64,000 bases of DNA from the NCBI GenBank assembly GCA_022376925.1, contig JAIOJX010000003.1, forward strand, positions 35,517,874-35,581,873, read 5' to 3'. The stretch comes from Tragulus kanchil (lineage: Eukaryota; Chordata; Mammalia; Artiodactyla; Tragulidae). Each line of letters starts with the position of its first letter. Position 1 is the stretch's first letter. Positions 46,019-58,801 of this stretch are shown piece by piece. The notes beneath the pieces are model-generated. The model saw only the letters and a program-made list of their open reading frames with translations, searched no databases and had not been told where the DNA came from. A program made the position numbers and the translations under genes.

Positions 46019-46957
46019 TTTGCATTTATATATTAATTTTTTGAATAATTTTGTCTCTTCTACAAAATAGCCTGTTGTGAATTCTATTGGGATTGTATTA
46101 AATCTAGAGATAGATTTAGGCAGAATTAACTTTAACAATATTCAGTTTTAGACTCATGAATATGGTGCAGAGACATTTATTTAGCGACTATCAGTATGGT
46201 TAGGATCAAATCTTTCTTCTTGCTTAGTGTTTTCCTTTTTGTCCCAATCTGTTCTTTGTTCTCTTTTCTCTCTTCTTCTATCTTCTTTTAGATTAAGTAT
46301 TTTAATGTATTTTTTTTCTTGGTTTTTGTTATTTTAGTGTTTTTGGTTTTTTTTTTAGGATTAGTAACATACATTTTTTAGTCTCTAGCTTATCTGTAAG
46401 TATATTATGCTACTGAACATATAAAAAATTTGTGACAGTATTTTTAGTTTTTTTTCTTTACGGATCTTTGTGCTTTTTATATACTGATATAAACCCCATA
46501 CAGCATTGTCATTATCTTGTGTACTCTGTCAATTATTTTTAAAGATAAAGATTTGGATATATGTTCAACTTTGTACTTACCATTCCGAGTACTCTTCACT
46601 CTTTTTTGTGTATCTACAGATCCTTGTGGTATCATTTTCCCTTTGTCTTAAGAACTCTTAATTTTCTTTTAGTGAGACTCTGTTGGCAGTGAGTTCTCTC
46701 AGCTTTTTATATCTGAAAAGAACTTTTTTAATCTTTATTTTTGAAGGATATTTCAATTTGGTATAGAAGTCTAGACTGACAGGTTTTTCTTTTTTGTTTG
46801 TTTGGTTTTGTATTTTTACAATTTATCCAGATATCCACTATTGGTCTTGTTTTCTAGCCTGATGTAATGCTATTCCAGATTTGAGTAGACTCATAATTCT
46901 TGAAATCAGGTAATGTTAGTCCCTCTTTTTAAAAATTATTTAGGTTTGTCTAGAGTC

Positions 46958-47124
46958 TATGTTGCTCAGTTGTGTCCAACTCTTTGTGACTAGATGGACT
47001 ATAGCCCACCAGGCTCCTCTGTCCATGGGATTCTCTAGGCAAGAATACTGGAGTGGGTTGCCATTTCCTTCTTTTCATGGGATCTTCCTGACCTAGAGGT
47101 TGAATCCAGCTCTCCTGCAGAATC
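46958..47124 (-). repeat. BovA SINE, antisense (pair N copy 2)
   Basis: Counterpart of 45852-46018 at an offset of 1106, with one G/C difference. Confidence 0.82.
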
Positions 47125-48220
47125 TTTGCATTTATATATTAATTTTTTGAATAATTTTGTCTCTTCTACAAAATAGCCTGTTGTGAATTCTATTGGGATT
47201 GTATTAAATCTAGAGATAGATTTAGGCAGAATTAACTTTAACAATATTCAGTTTTAGACTCATGAATATGGTGCAGAGACATTTATTTAGCGACTATCAG
47301 TATGGTTAGGATCAAATCTTTCTTCTTGCTTAGTGTTTTCCTTTTTGTCCCAATCTGTTCTTTGTTCTCTTTTCTCTCTTCTTCTATCTTCTTTTAGATT
47401 AAGTATTTTAATGTATTTTTTTTCTTGGTTTTTGTTATTTTAGTGTTTTTGGTTTTTTTTTTAGGATTAGTAACATACATTTTTTAGTCTCTAGCTTATC
47501 TGTAAGTATATTATGCTACTGAACATATAAAAAATTTGTGACAGTATTTTTAGTTTTTTTTCTTTACGGATCTTTGTGCTTTTTATATACTGATATAAAC
47601 CCCATACAGCATTGTCATTATCTTGTGTACTCTGTCAATTATTTTTAAAGATAAAGATTTGGATATATGTTCAACTTTGTACTTACCATTCCGAGTACTC
47701 TTCACTCTTTTTTGTGTATCTACAGATCCTTGTGGTATCATTTTCCCTTTGTCTTAAGAACTCTTAATTTTCTTTTAGTGAGACTCTGTTGGCAGTGAGT
47801 TCTCTCAGCTTTTTATATCTGAAAAGAACTTTTTTAATCTTTATTTTTGAAGGATATTTCAATTTGGTATAGAAGTCTAGACTGACAGGTTTTTCTTTTT
47901 TGTTTGTTTGGTATTTAAATATTACTCCACTGTTTTCATTTGCATTGTTTCTAGCTACACTCTATTTATCTTTGTTTCTTTACATGTTACATGTGTTTTT
48001 CTCTTTGCCTACTTTTAAGAATTTCCATTATGGCTGATTTTGAGCAATTGTATTATGCCATGCATTGATGTAGTTTGTGGGTTTTTTTTTTTTATGTTCC
48101 TTATATCTGAGGTTCATTGTGGTCCTTTGATCTATAAATTTATATTTACCATGAAGTTTGGAAAACTTTTAGCCATTATATCAGTAAATATTTTCTCTGT
48201 CTCCTGCTCTACACTCTTCT

Positions 48221-48512
48221 TCAGTTCAGTCCAATTCAGTTGCTCAGTTGTGTCCAACTCTGCATCCCCAGCATGCCAGGTTTCCCTGTTCTTCACCATC
48301 TCCCAGAGCCTGCTCAAACTCATTTCCATTGAGTCAGTGATGCCATCCAACCATTTCATCCTCTGTCATCCCCTTCTCCTTCTGTCTTCTATTTTCCTCA
48401 ACATCAGGGTCTTTCCCAATGAGTCATCTCTACACATCAGGTAGCTGAAATATTGGAGCTTCAGCTTCAGTGTATCCAATGAATATTCAGGATTGATTTC
48501 CTTTAGCACTAA
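48221..48512 (-). repeat. BovB 3' end, antisense, inserted in L1
   Basis: 'cagttcagtccaattcagtt' terminus, 'gtgatgccatccaaccattt' and 'caggattgatttcctttagc'. L1-like sequence continues on both sides, so this is an insertion into the L1. Confidence 0.83.
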
Positions 48513-50150
48513 TTCCAATTGTGTACATATTAAGCCACTTGAAGTTGTCCTACAGCTCAGTAAGGCTCTGTTTTTTGTTTGTGTTGTTTTGTTCTAATTT
48601 TCTCTTCTCCCTAGGTTTCATTTTGGATACCAAGTGTATTACCAAGTCTCCAAGTTTACTTATATATATGTATTTTTTTTTTTACAATGTCTAACAGTTA
48701 TTAATCCTATCCAGTATAGTTTTTATTTAACACATTGTAGGGTTGATCTCAGTGAGTTTGATGCAGGTCCTTTCTATGTCTCTACTTAACTTTAAACATA
48801 TGAAACACAGTTATAATAATTTTTTTTCTTTACTAACTCAAATATCTGTATCACTTCTAGGTTGGTTTCAACTGATTGATTTATTTCATCATTATGAGTG
48901 GAATTTCCCTGCTTTTTTGCATGCCTGGTAAATTTTTTATTTGATTTGGGGCACTTTGACTTTTGTTTTATTGACTTTTATTTTAGAGTATTTTGTGTTC
49001 CTGAAAATATTTATGAGCTCTATCTGGGATGCAATTAGGTTACTTGAAAACAGTTTGATCATTTGGGTCTCATTTTTTAAAATTGTTGGGTAAAACTGAA
49101 GCAGTGCTCAGTCTCTTGCTCTTTATTTCACATTACTGAAGCATGATTCTTCTCTATATTTTGCCAAACATCCTTTAAATTTTGAGACTTTTCAGTTAGC
49201 TTGGTGAGACAGGCACCATGCTCAGCTCTGTATAAGTGTCAGGTACTGCTATTTCCAGTCCTTCTGAGTGGTTCAAGAGCTCCAGCTTCCAGGATTTTCC
49301 CCACATACATAGGCAGAACTCTGCGGAGAACCTGAGGGAGTCCCTCTGAAGAATTCAGAGTTCTCTCTGTGAAGCATTCTCCTTTCAGGTCATCTACCCT
49401 GCAGTGTCTAGCCATAGTGTCTCCTAGGACTATCAGTTCCATCTTCTGAACTCAGGGGGCCTGCTAGGTTCTGTCTGGGTTCCCCTTCCCTGCACCATGG
49501 CTTGCACATTCTCTGTAGATGGTAATCTCAGGACATCATAGGATTCAACTTATTTGTTTCTTATCTCACATATATCAATGTCCCTTGATAACTGATATCT
49601 AGTGTCTTGAAAATCATTGTTTTCTTTCTTGTTTTTTAAAGTTGGTTCAGGTGGGACATTAAATATATTCTCTGTTATTCTATCTTTGCTGAAACTGGAA
49701 GTCTAAAATTCTCACTAAATTTTTCATTTCAATTATAACTTTTTTGCCCCTTGAGTATCTATTGGCTAGTTTTCAAATAGTCCTGATTCTTTTCTTTCTT
49801 CAATTTTTTTTTGCTTATTCATCACTTTAATATTTGCTCATTAAACATTTCAAGAACTCTAATTTTATATTCCAATAAATCACTTATTTGATGTTATCAA
49901 AGTGCTATTTCTTCTTTAGCTGTTCCAGTTGATTCTTCAGTATGGTAGCTTCTTTTCTTATGTATATTTAAATTTTTTTTTTCCTAAAATAATTGACTTT
50001 ATATTTTAGAAAAGTTTTGGACTTACAATAAAATAAATACAGTGAATTCTCACATATCTTATCCCCAACCCACACAGAGTTGTCCTTATTATTCACATTT
50101 TACATCAGTGTGGTGCATTTGCTTTAATTGATAAAAACAATGTAGCTACA
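48513..50150 (-). mobile_element. Old L1 LINE continuation, antisense
   Basis: 'taggttggtttcaactgatt' with 'gcttttttgcatgcctggta', and 'gaattctcacatatcttatc' with 'cagtgtggtgcatttgcttt', resemble antisense L1 3'UTR-type sequence. The match is patchy and the segment boundaries are uncertain. The stretch 49240-49560 is not clearly L1. Confidence 0.45.
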
Positions 50151-51613
50151 TTGTTGTTGTTGTTCAGTCACAAAGTCACGTCCGACTCTTCATGACCCCA
50201 TGGGCTGCAGTACAGCAGGCCTCCCTGTCCTTCACCATCTCCTGGAGTTTGTCCGTTCAAGTTCATGTCCATTGAATTGGTGATGCCATCCAACCATCTC
50301 ATCCTCTGGCCCCTCCTTCTCCTCCTGCCTTCACTCTTTCGCAGGATCTAGGTCTTTTCCAATGAGTCAGCTCTTTGCATCAGTTGTCCAAATATCAGAG
50401 CTTTAGCTTCAGCATCAGTCCTCCCAGTAAGTATTCAGGGTTGATTTCCTTTACGATTGATTTGATCTCCTTGCTGTTCAAAGGAGTCTCAAGAATCTTC
50501 TCTGGCACCACATTTCAAAAGCATCAATTCTTCAGCATTCTGCCTTATTTACGGCCCAGGTCTCACATCCATTCATGACTATATGTTTCTTATCTCACAT
50601 ATATCAATGTCCCTTGATAACTGATATCTAGTGTCTTGAAAATCATTGTTTTCTTTCTTGTTTTTTAAAGTTGGTTCAGGTGGGACATTAAATATATTCT
50701 CTGTTATTCTATCTTTGCTGAAACTGGAAGTCTAAAATTCTCACTAAATTTTTCATTTCAATTATAACTTTTTTGCCCCTTGAGTATCTATTGGCTAGTT
50801 TTCAAATAGTCCTGATTCTTTTCTTTCTTCAATTTTTTTTTGCTTATTCATCACTTTAATATTTGCTCATTAAACATTTCAAGAACTCTAATTTTATATT
50901 CCAATAAATCACTTATTTGATGTTATCAAAGTGCTATTTCTTCTTTAGCTGTTCCAGTTGATTCTTCAGTATGGTAGCTTCTTTTCTTATGTATATTTAA
51001 ATTTTTTTTTCCTAAAATAATTGACTTTATATTTTAGAAAAGTTTTGGACTTACAATAAAATAAATACAGTGAATTCTCACATATCTTATCCCCAACCCA
51101 CACAGAGTTGTCCTTATTATTCACATTTTACATCAGTGTGGTGCATTTGCTTTAATTGATAAAAACAATGTAGCTACATTGTTGTTGTTGTTCAGTCACA
51201 AAGTCACGTCCGACTCTTCATGACCCCATGGGCTGCAGTACAGCAGGCCTCCCTGTCCTTCACCATCTCCTGGAGTTTGTCCGTTCAAGTTCATGTCCAT
51301 TGAATTGGTGATGCCATCCAACCATCTCATCCTCTGGCCCCTCCTTCTCCTCCTGCCTTCACTCTTTCGCAGGATCTAGGTCTTTTCCAATGAGTCAGCT
51401 CTTTGCATCAGTTGTCCAAATATCAGAGCTTTAGCTTCAGCATCAGTCCTCCCAGTAAGTATTCAGGGTTGATTTCCTTTACGATTGATTTGATCTCCTT
51501 GCTGTTCAAAGGAGTCTCAAGAATCTTCTCTGGCACCACATTTCAAAAGCATCAATTCTTCAGCATTCTGCCTTATTTACGGCCCAGGTCTCACATCCAT
51601 TCATGACTATATG
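49555..51613 (+). repeat. Direct duplication O (unit 1029 bp)
   Basis: Copy 1 is 49555-50583 and copy 2 is 50584-51613, joined at a shared ATATG. A T-run differs by one or two bases (about 49975 versus 51003). The join cuts a BovB element in copy 1 after 'ccattcatgact', whereas copy 2 continues into the full BovB. This is the shortest unit of the 20 pairs. Confidence 0.93.
50151..50583 (-). repeat. BovB 3' end, antisense, cut by junction
   Basis: A (TTG)n tract then 'cagtcacaaagtcacgtccg', 'tgatgccatccaaccatctc' and 'aaaagcatcaattcttcagc'. Stops at the pair O join. Confidence 0.85.
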
Positions 51614-51905
51614 GATCTTTGTTGGCAAAGTAATGTCTTTGATTTTTAACACACTGCTCAGGTTTGTCATAACATTCCTGCCAAGAAGCAATCTTCTTCT
51701 AATTTCATGGCTGGAGTCCCCATCCACAGTGATTTTAGAGCCCAAGAAAACAGCCCTGCTTCCACCTCTTCCCCTTCTATTTGCCATGAAGTAATGGGAG
51801 CAGATGCCATGATCTTAGGGTCTTTTTTTAATATTTAGTTTTAAGCTGGCTCTTTCACTCTCCTTCTTCACCCTCAACAATCTGCTCTTTAGTTCCTCTT
51901 CACTT
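51179..51905 (-). repeat. BovB 3' region, antisense, longer copy
   Basis: Repeats 50151-50583 and continues through 'gatctttgttggcaaagtaa', 'ctaatttcatggctggagtc', 'catgaagtaatgggagcaga' and 'tttagttcctcttcactt'. The reverse complement encodes a degenerate piece of the BovB polyprotein C-terminal region. Confidence 0.85.
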
Positions 51906-53075
51906 CCAGTATACTAAGCATGAGAACCCCATGATCTGTATGAAAAGAGCATGCATATATACCCTTATATACATGTATATGAGTGTAAATAAGTCTTATA
52001 AGTCTAATAACTGTTATGAGTCTAAATACACCCTTAAAACAAGGTTTACTCTGAGAAGAGATGTTGAGTTTTAGTACTAATTAAAAAGGTAGCCTTCAAA
52101 TACAGCTAAGCATTTTTTTGTTGGGGGAGAAGAGCTTGTGAGGATCAGGAACAATGTCATATATGAATTTTCTGAGAAGACTCGGTATACAGCTACCATA
52201 CAGGTGTTTCCTGTTGAGATTCCAATTTCCCATACAAGAACTCAGAGGCCAGCTGAGAACAAAACTTAGCCCACTTAATTACATTTGCCCAGTATGCTGT
52301 ATAAAAAGTCACTGACCAAAAATAACATGCTTAAGTAATGCTCAAGTCGAGATACAAACCAGCAGCCGTCCGGAAATTCAAAATTAAATCTGATCTCCAC
52401 CCTTCACTTGTCTCATTGTGCCTAGGCAGCACCAAGGTCAGAAATGAGTTTGAGACACAACAAAACACACAGCCTGCAATATTTCAGCTAAGTGAGGTCA
52501 CAAGGAAAACTTAGTTAAGGCCTTATTGGAGGAGTTTAAAGGAACACATTACTGAGAATATGAAGTTAGAATCTTGCCTTGATGGATGGATCACCTACTC
52601 ACAGTAATTTGTTGGGAAAAATTTGCAAATATAAGTGAGCATAATGAAGCTTCTGTTTTATGGGAGTCTGGTCACTTGTCTCCAGATGCACTCGTCTCTG
52701 TATATTTGACACTGCAAATGCCCAGAATATAATGAGATACATTTCAGTCACTAAGTTTTAAGTTACTATTTGAACAGTCTGTGAATTAAAAGAGGCCCTT
52801 AGACTTGACAATACAGATGCATTTTTATGCATCTGCAACATTTTTCTTCTTAATATTTTTTTTTCTGTAGAACCATAGATATAAAATTTCAAGGGCAATG
52901 TCACCATGTAAATTAGCTGTATACTGCATGATCCATATTGCATACCACAGAGAAATCCTTGGACATCGTCCCCCTACCCCCAAAACAAGAAGCCAGACTC
53001 AGCTAGGAAAATAAATGCCACCAGGTTGCTAAAAATATGTTGGGGAAAGTATTCTCTTGATTTTAGATTATTCTT
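51906..53075. other. Single-copy non-coding DNA (~1.2 kb)
   Basis: No repeat or gene recognised. Moderately AT-rich. Confidence 0.4.
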
Positions 53076-53289
53076 TGTTGTTACTGTGTAATCACTAAGT
53101 TGTGCCGTACTCTTTTGCAACTCCATGGACCGTAGCCTACAAGGCTCCTCTGTCCATGAGATTTCCGAGGCACGAATGTTGAAGTAGGTTACCATTTTCT
53201 TCTCCAGGAGATCTTCCTGACCCAGGAATTGAACCCACATCTCCTGTGTTGGCAGGAGGATTTTTACCACTGATTCAACAGAGAAGCCT
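53076..53289 (-). repeat. BovA SINE, antisense, full length
   Basis: 'ctgtgtaatcactaagttgt', 'ctccaggagatcttcctgac' and 'gattcaacagagaagcct'. Confidence 0.83.
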
Positions 53290-54180
53290 AGACCATTCTT
53301 CAGAAGTTTGTATTTGTGCTTTTAGAGGTCTCTCTAGTTCCAGGACAAACTCATTCATTTATTTCAACTTTATTAGACATCCTGTTACTTAATGTTAATT
53401 AACCTATTTTCTTTAAATAAAAAAAAATATTTTATCATTTTTAAAGAGAGATTAAGGAAAATAGTAAAATAAAAACAGCTATAGAAAATCAGGTAGTACC
53501 AGGAACTTGGAGTTATTTTTTCTTACATTTAATCCTTATCTGTCTATGGTGTCTACTAACTGAAAATATAGTTTAATTTATATTAAAGATTCCATTAATG
53601 TGTGTCAAGATTGTATGTCCCAAAGAAAAGTATGTCATTAACTCAGATTATTACTATTTCCTCAACTGATTTGTTATTTTGTTATTTCATTATGAAATTT
53701 AAACTAGAATAATTTGAATTTAAACTAGTTCATTTACATTTAATTACTATACCCCCACATTGTTCCAAAAATAGATTTATGGAACTTATAAAAAAGACAC
53801 ATTGATAGTCCTAGTTACAATGTCTCTTTCAAAGTGAGACTAAAGATTTCCAACCCATTCTGCTCCAATTTGCAACTATTCAAGGTTACTGCAGCTGCCT
53901 ATATTTCTTGGTATAGAAGAGATAAATTAACCAGAAAAAAATATACAATAAATTAAATGTTAGATTAAGACTGACATGATATAAGAAAGTACATTTTGTC
54001 GATCACGCTACAAATTAAAGAAAATAAATCTAAACTTACTTTTCAATCAATAAGTTTACTTTATACACTGCATGTATGGGTTTGAATTTCTGGGTCATTG
54101 TGTTAGTTCTTTTCTCAAGAAATCTGGGAGAAGGCGCATTATGAGGCTGTGCTGGGTTGCCAGGCACACGGGTTCAGCAT
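53290..54180. other. AT-rich non-coding DNA inside pair P
   Basis: No repeat family or gene recognised. The same sequence recurs at 54364-55255. Confidence 0.4.
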
Positions 54181-54232
54181 TCTTTCAGTTCAGTTCTCTG
54201 AAACAATTGCCTTCTGGTGCGCGAGTAATCAT

Positions 54233-54363
54233 TGAGATTTCCGAGCACGAATGTGAAGTAGGTTACCATTTTCTTCTCCAGGAGATCTTCCTGACCCAGG
54301 AATTGAACCCACATCTCCTGTGTTGGCAGGAGGATTTTTACCACTGATTCAACAGAGAAGCCT
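54233..54363 (-). repeat. BovA SINE fragment, antisense (pair P copy 2)
   Basis: Second copy of the head-side part of 53076-53289. Its left part is missing because the duplicated unit begins inside the SINE. Confidence 0.8.
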
Positions 54364-56245
54364 AGACCATTCTTCAGAAGTTTGTATTTGTGCTTTTAGA
54401 GGTCTCTCTAGTTCCAGGACAAACTCATTCATTTATTTCAACTTTATTAGACATCCTGTTACTTAATGTTAATTAACCTATTTTCTTTAAATAAAAAAAA
54501 ATATTTTATCATTTTTAAAGAGAGATTAAGGAAAATAGTAAAATAAAAACAGCTATAGAAAATCAGGTAGTACCAGGAACTTGGAGTTATTTTTTCTTAC
54601 ATTTAATCCTTATCTGTCTATGGTGTCTACTAACTGAAAATATAGTTTAATTTATATTAAAGATTCCATTAATGTGTGTCAAGATTGTATGTCCCAAAGA
54701 AAAGTATGTCATTAACTCAGATTATTACTATTTCCTCAACTGATTTGTTATTTTGTTATTTCATTATGAAATTTAAACTAGAATAATTTGAATTTAAACT
54801 AGTTCATTTACATTTAATTACTATACCCCCACATTGTTCCAAAAATAGATTTATGGAACTTATAAAAAAGACACATTGATAGTCCTAGTTACAATGTCTC
54901 TTTCAAAGTGAGACTAAAGATTTCCAACCCATTCTGCTCCAATTTGCAACTATTCAAGGTTACTGCAGCTGCCTATATTTCTTGGTATAGAAGAGATAAA
55001 TTAACCAGAAAAAAATATACAATAAATTAAATGTTAGATTAAGACTGACATGATATAAGAAAGTACATTTTGTCGATCACGCTACAAATTAAAGAAAATA
55101 AATCTAAACTTACTTTTCAATCAATAAGTTTACTTTATACACTGCATGTATGGGTTTGAATTTCTGGGTCATTGTGTTAGTTCTTTTCTCAAGAAATCTG
55201 GGAGAAGGGCGCATTATGAGGCTGTGCTGGGTTGCCAGGCACACGGGTTCAGCATTCAGACATTCCAGTTCAGTTCTCTGACTTTTCTATTAAATTTTTG
55301 TCAATTGCCTTCTATGGGTCCAAACAGCAGACAAGTACATAGTGATAAACTCTATTGAAAGGACTGGTTCCCTCACTACTGGGGAATTGCCCAAGAACAA
55401 TTCTGTATTCATCCTTTTCAGGCACAAAGAAAGAAAGAAAAAACCCACCCCAAACGTGACCTGCTGCACAAAATACCTTTTGTTATCAATTTAAGTGCTC
55501 TTCTGAATCCTCAAACCACCCATTGATAGATTTTTTTCCCACATACATAATTTATAAGTCACCTAATTAATTTTTCATACGTTGAACAACTGTTAATATT
55601 AGCTCCTGGCTATCATCAATAGCAAAAATTAACCCTTTATCCAGATCCACTTGAGAGGCCCTCTTTCCTTTCTTCAATACCGTGCCGAGCAGAGACTTCA
55701 AATATCCACAGTTGTCAGGGGAGGAGCTGTTGCCAGAGTCCTTGTTCGGACAAAAGCTTCCACGCTGAGCAAGTCTCAGCAGAAGGCTGCTTAAGGGGAA
55801 ATCCTATAGCACATGATATATCACTGACCTTTCTCCTCAGTCCTTGTTACACAGAGAACAGAACCCCTCCTCTGTCTCCATTTATAAAGTATCTGACAAT
55901 GACTGATAGTTTTATTTTTTCATAGCTGTCATGGCATTAAAATGTGGTTGCTGTTACATGGAGTAATGGAGACTACAGACCGAGTCTGAAAGGAGCTGGG
56001 AAAAAAAAATACACAAAGCCTTCATCTGTTAGAATGCATTAAGATCTCCTATCTCAAATTATGAATGACGTTTAAACTCCTGATACATAACAGGAATGAG
56101 GAACAATTACACACTAGAACAGATAGATATTTGAAATGCAAATTTGGGCTGCTCTGGCCCTTGGATGGAAGGGGAAGATTAGATGTGGAACAGCACCAAG
56201 AGGCTTGGATGATGTTTCTCTTTACCTTTATGTAGCTCAGAGATG

Positions 56246-56462
56246 GGCTTCCCAGGTGATGCTAGTGATAAAGAACCCACCTTCCAATGCAAGTTACACA
56301 TAAGAGGTGCAGGTTCGATCCCTGGGTTGGGAAGATCCCCTGGAGGAGGGCATGGCATCCCACTTCAGTATTCTTGCCTGGAGAATCCCATGGACAGAGG
56401 AGCCTAGCAGGCTACAATCCAGGGGTCACAAAGAGACACAAATGAAGCAATTAAGTATGTGC
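56246..56462 (+). repeat. BovA SINE, sense (pair Q copy 1)
   Basis: 'gggcttcccaggtgatgcta' through 'cccatggacagaggagccta' to 'gacacaaatgaagcaatta'. Confidence 0.85.
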
Positions 56463-57361
56463 ATTTCAGAGATAGGACTAAATCCTCAGATTGGACAATG
56501 GACAGGGCCCAAGAACAATTCTGTATTCATCCTTTTCAGGCACAAAGAAAGAAAGAAAAAACCCACCCCAAACGTGACCTGCTGCACAAAATACCTTTTG
56601 TTATCAATTTAAGTGCTCTTCTGAATCCTCAAACCACCCATTGATAGATTTTTTTCCCACATACATAATTTATAAGTCACCTAATTAATTTTTCATACGT
56701 TGAACAACTGTTAATATTAGCTCCTGGCTATCATCAATAGCAAAAATTAACCCTTTATCCAGATCCACTTGAGAGGCCCTCTTTCCTTTCTTCAATACCG
56801 TGCCGAGCAGAGACTTCAAATATCCACAGTTGTCAGGGGAGGAGCTGTTGCCAGAGTCCTTGTTCGGACAAAAGCTTCCACGCTGAGCAAGTCTCAGCAG
56901 AAGGCTGCTTAAGGGGAAATCCTATAGCACATGATATATCACTGACCTTTCTCCTCAGTCCTTGTTACACAGAGAACAGAACCCCTCCTCTGTCTCCATT
57001 TATAAAGTATCTGACAATGACTGATAGTTTTATTTTTTCATAGCTGTCATGGCATTAAAATGTGGTTGCTGTTACATGGAGTAATGGAGACTACAGACCG
57101 AGTCTGAAAGGAGCTGGGAAAAAAAAATACACAAAGCCTTCATCTGTTAGAATGCATTAAGATCTCCTATCTCAAATTATGAATGACGTTTAAACTCCTG
57201 ATACATAACAGGAATGAGGAACAATTACACACTAGAACAGATAGATATTTGAAATGCAAATTTGGGCTGCTCTGGCCCTTGGATGGAAGGAAGATTAGAT
57301 GTGGAACAGCACCAAGAGGCTTGGATGATGTTTCTCTTTACCTTTATGTAGCTCAGAGATG

Positions 57362-57578
57362 GGCTTCCCAGGTGATGCTAGTGATAAAGAACCCACCTTC
57401 CAATGCAAGTTACACATAAGAGGTGCAGGTTCGATCCCTGGGTTGGGAAGATCCCCTGGAGGAGGGCATGGCATCCCACTTCAGTATTCTTGCCTGGAGA
57501 ATCCCATGGACAGAGGAGCCTAGCAGGCTACAATCCAGGGGTCACAAAGAGACACAAATGAAGCAATTAAGTATGTGC
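57362..57578 (+). repeat. BovA SINE, sense (pair Q copy 2 / pair R copy 1)
   Basis: Counterpart of 56246-56462 at an offset of 1116. Confidence 0.85.
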
Positions 57579-57644
57579 ATTTCAGAGATAGGACTAAATC
57601 CTCAGATTGGAATCAGATGAGGAGCTAGCATTAAAAAAGGGGGA

Positions 57645-57971
57645 CCCATGGGTTTCCTTGGTAGCTCAGTGGTGAAGAGGTTGCCTGCCAATGCAGGAGA
57701 CACAGGGTTGATCTGGGAAGATCCCACATGCTACAGAGCTAATAAGTCTGTGAGCCACAACTATTGAGCCTGTGCTCTAGAGCCTCAGAGATGCAACTAT
57801 TGAAGTCCATGTGCCCTAGAACCTGAGTTCCACAACAAGAGAAGTCACCCCAACAAGAAGCCTGCTCACCTCAACTAGAGAGTAACCCCTACTCCCTGGA
57901 ACTAGAGAAGAGCCTGTGGCAGCAATGAAAACCCAGAATAATCAAACATAAATAAATAAATAAAATTTTTT
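57645..57971 (+). repeat. CHR-1-type tRNA SINE, sense, with TSD (pair R copy 1)
   Basis: Flanked by AAAAAGGGGGA-type direct repeats (about 57634-57644 and 57972-57983). It has 'gtttccttggtagctcagtg', 'gtgagccacaactattgagc', 'ccacaacaagagaagtcacc' and an (AAAT)n tail. Confidence 0.83.
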
Positions 57972-58369
57972 AAAAAGGGGGGAACTGCATCTCAAGTGAA
58001 ATAGAAACCCTCTCAGTGTTATATGAAGGTATGACAGGAGGGAGGGAGTGTCTGTCAGGACAACCTAAAGAAATCAAAATGAAATATTAAGGAATCCCTA
58101 TGCTTTCAGAGAACTCTCAAATGAGTCAGGAAATAAAACCCAAAGGAAAATCAAATAGTAGTATAACATTATGCGGCATCAATAATAGTAACAATCTTAT
58201 CATTAGCATGCTTACCTAATAACAGATGTTTGAATTTATTAACATGCTTATTCAATAAAATGCATTTGAATTTATGACATCATACTTCATTTTCCCTGAT
58301 TCCTAATTCCTTTTACAATAAAAATCTTATGCTATATTCAATATCCTGTAATCATAATGGAAACTAACA

Positions 58370-58510
58370 TAAAAATTTATTATTTATATATACTTATATA
58401 TTTGCCTATAACATTTATATATTAATGTATTTTCTATATTTGAATATATAATATTTATACAATATGTAACTATATATCTGAGTTTATATTTATGTATATT
58501 AAATCCTATA
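58370..58510. repeat. TATA-rich low-complexity tract (pair R copy 1)
   Basis: Dense TATATA/TATTTATAT motifs. Repeated at about 59527-59667 in copy 2. Confidence 0.7.
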
Positions 58511-58569
58511 TCTGGATGATTGTGTACTTATTTTGAGCTTATAGTGATTTGATCCGCACAAATTGAAGT

Positions 58570-58735
58570 CACATAAGAGGTGCAGGTTCGATCCCTGGGT
58601 TGGGAAGTTGACCTGGAGGAGGACATGGCATCCCACTTCAGTATTCTTGCCTGGAGAATCCCATGGACAGAGGAGCCTAGCAGGCTACAATCCAGGGGTC
58701 ACAAAGAGACACAAATGAAGCAATTAAGTATGTGC
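58570..58735 (+). repeat. BovA SINE, sense, left-truncated (pair R copy 2)
   Basis: Third appearance of the SINE at 56246 and 57362, missing its first ~50 bases because the unit begins inside it. Several changes lie near its left edge. Confidence 0.82.
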
Positions 58736-58801
58736 ATTTCAGAGATAGGACTAAATCCTCAGATTGGAATCAGATGAGGAGCTAGCATTAAAAAAGGGGG
58801 A

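Larger units (their letters stand above)
45719..47912 (+). repeat. Direct duplication N (unit 1106 bp)
   Basis: Copy 1 is 45719-46812, then a ~12-base bridge, then copy 2 about 46825-47912. Substitutions occur near the copy-2 start (GGTCTGTTTTTCTATCC versus GGTCTTGTTTTCTAGCC). One G/C difference lies in the SINE (CCAGGTCTCC versus CCAGCTCTCC). The rest appears identical. Both copies lie within one L1, but the identity is far higher than L1 copies of that age would show. Confidence 0.92.
45266..48220 (-). mobile_element. Old L1 LINE, antisense, interrupted
   Basis: 'tatcagacacatgatttgca' with 'aatatttctcccagtttgtg', 'ctcattttgagttaagtttt' and 'attgggattgtattaaatct' follow the order of antisense mammalian L1 ORF2/3' sequence. 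So do 'gttggcagtgagttctctca' and 'gtttggaaaacttttagcca'. It is interrupted by a BovA SINE and inflated by duplication N. Coding capacity is destroyed. Confidence 0.65.
53157..55314 (+). repeat. Direct duplication P (unit ~1076 bp)
   Basis: Copy 1 is 53157-54232 and copy 2 is 54233-55314. Copy 2 starts mid-SINE with two one-base losses in its first 25 bases (GAGGCACG versus GAGCACG; ATGTTGAAG versus ATGTGAAG). Copy 1 ends with a badly corrupted ~60 bases: its 'cagttcagttctctga...caattgccttct' lacks blocks present at 55260-55314. The ~950 bases between are essentially identical. Confidence 0.92.
55389..57611 (+). repeat. Direct duplication Q (unit 1116-1118 bp)
   Basis: Copy 1 is 55389-56494, then a 12-base bridge (56495-56506), then copy 2 56507-57611. 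One two-base indel was seen (GGAAGGGGAAG near 56168 versus GGAAGGAAG near 57288). The rest is identical by eye. It overlaps pair R through 57413-57611. Confidence 0.93.

Noticed and set aside
48040..48444. A 134-codon open frame with hydrophobic stretches
   Set aside because: It lies in antisense L1 followed by antisense BovB; the hydrophobic look is T-rich sequence in translation.
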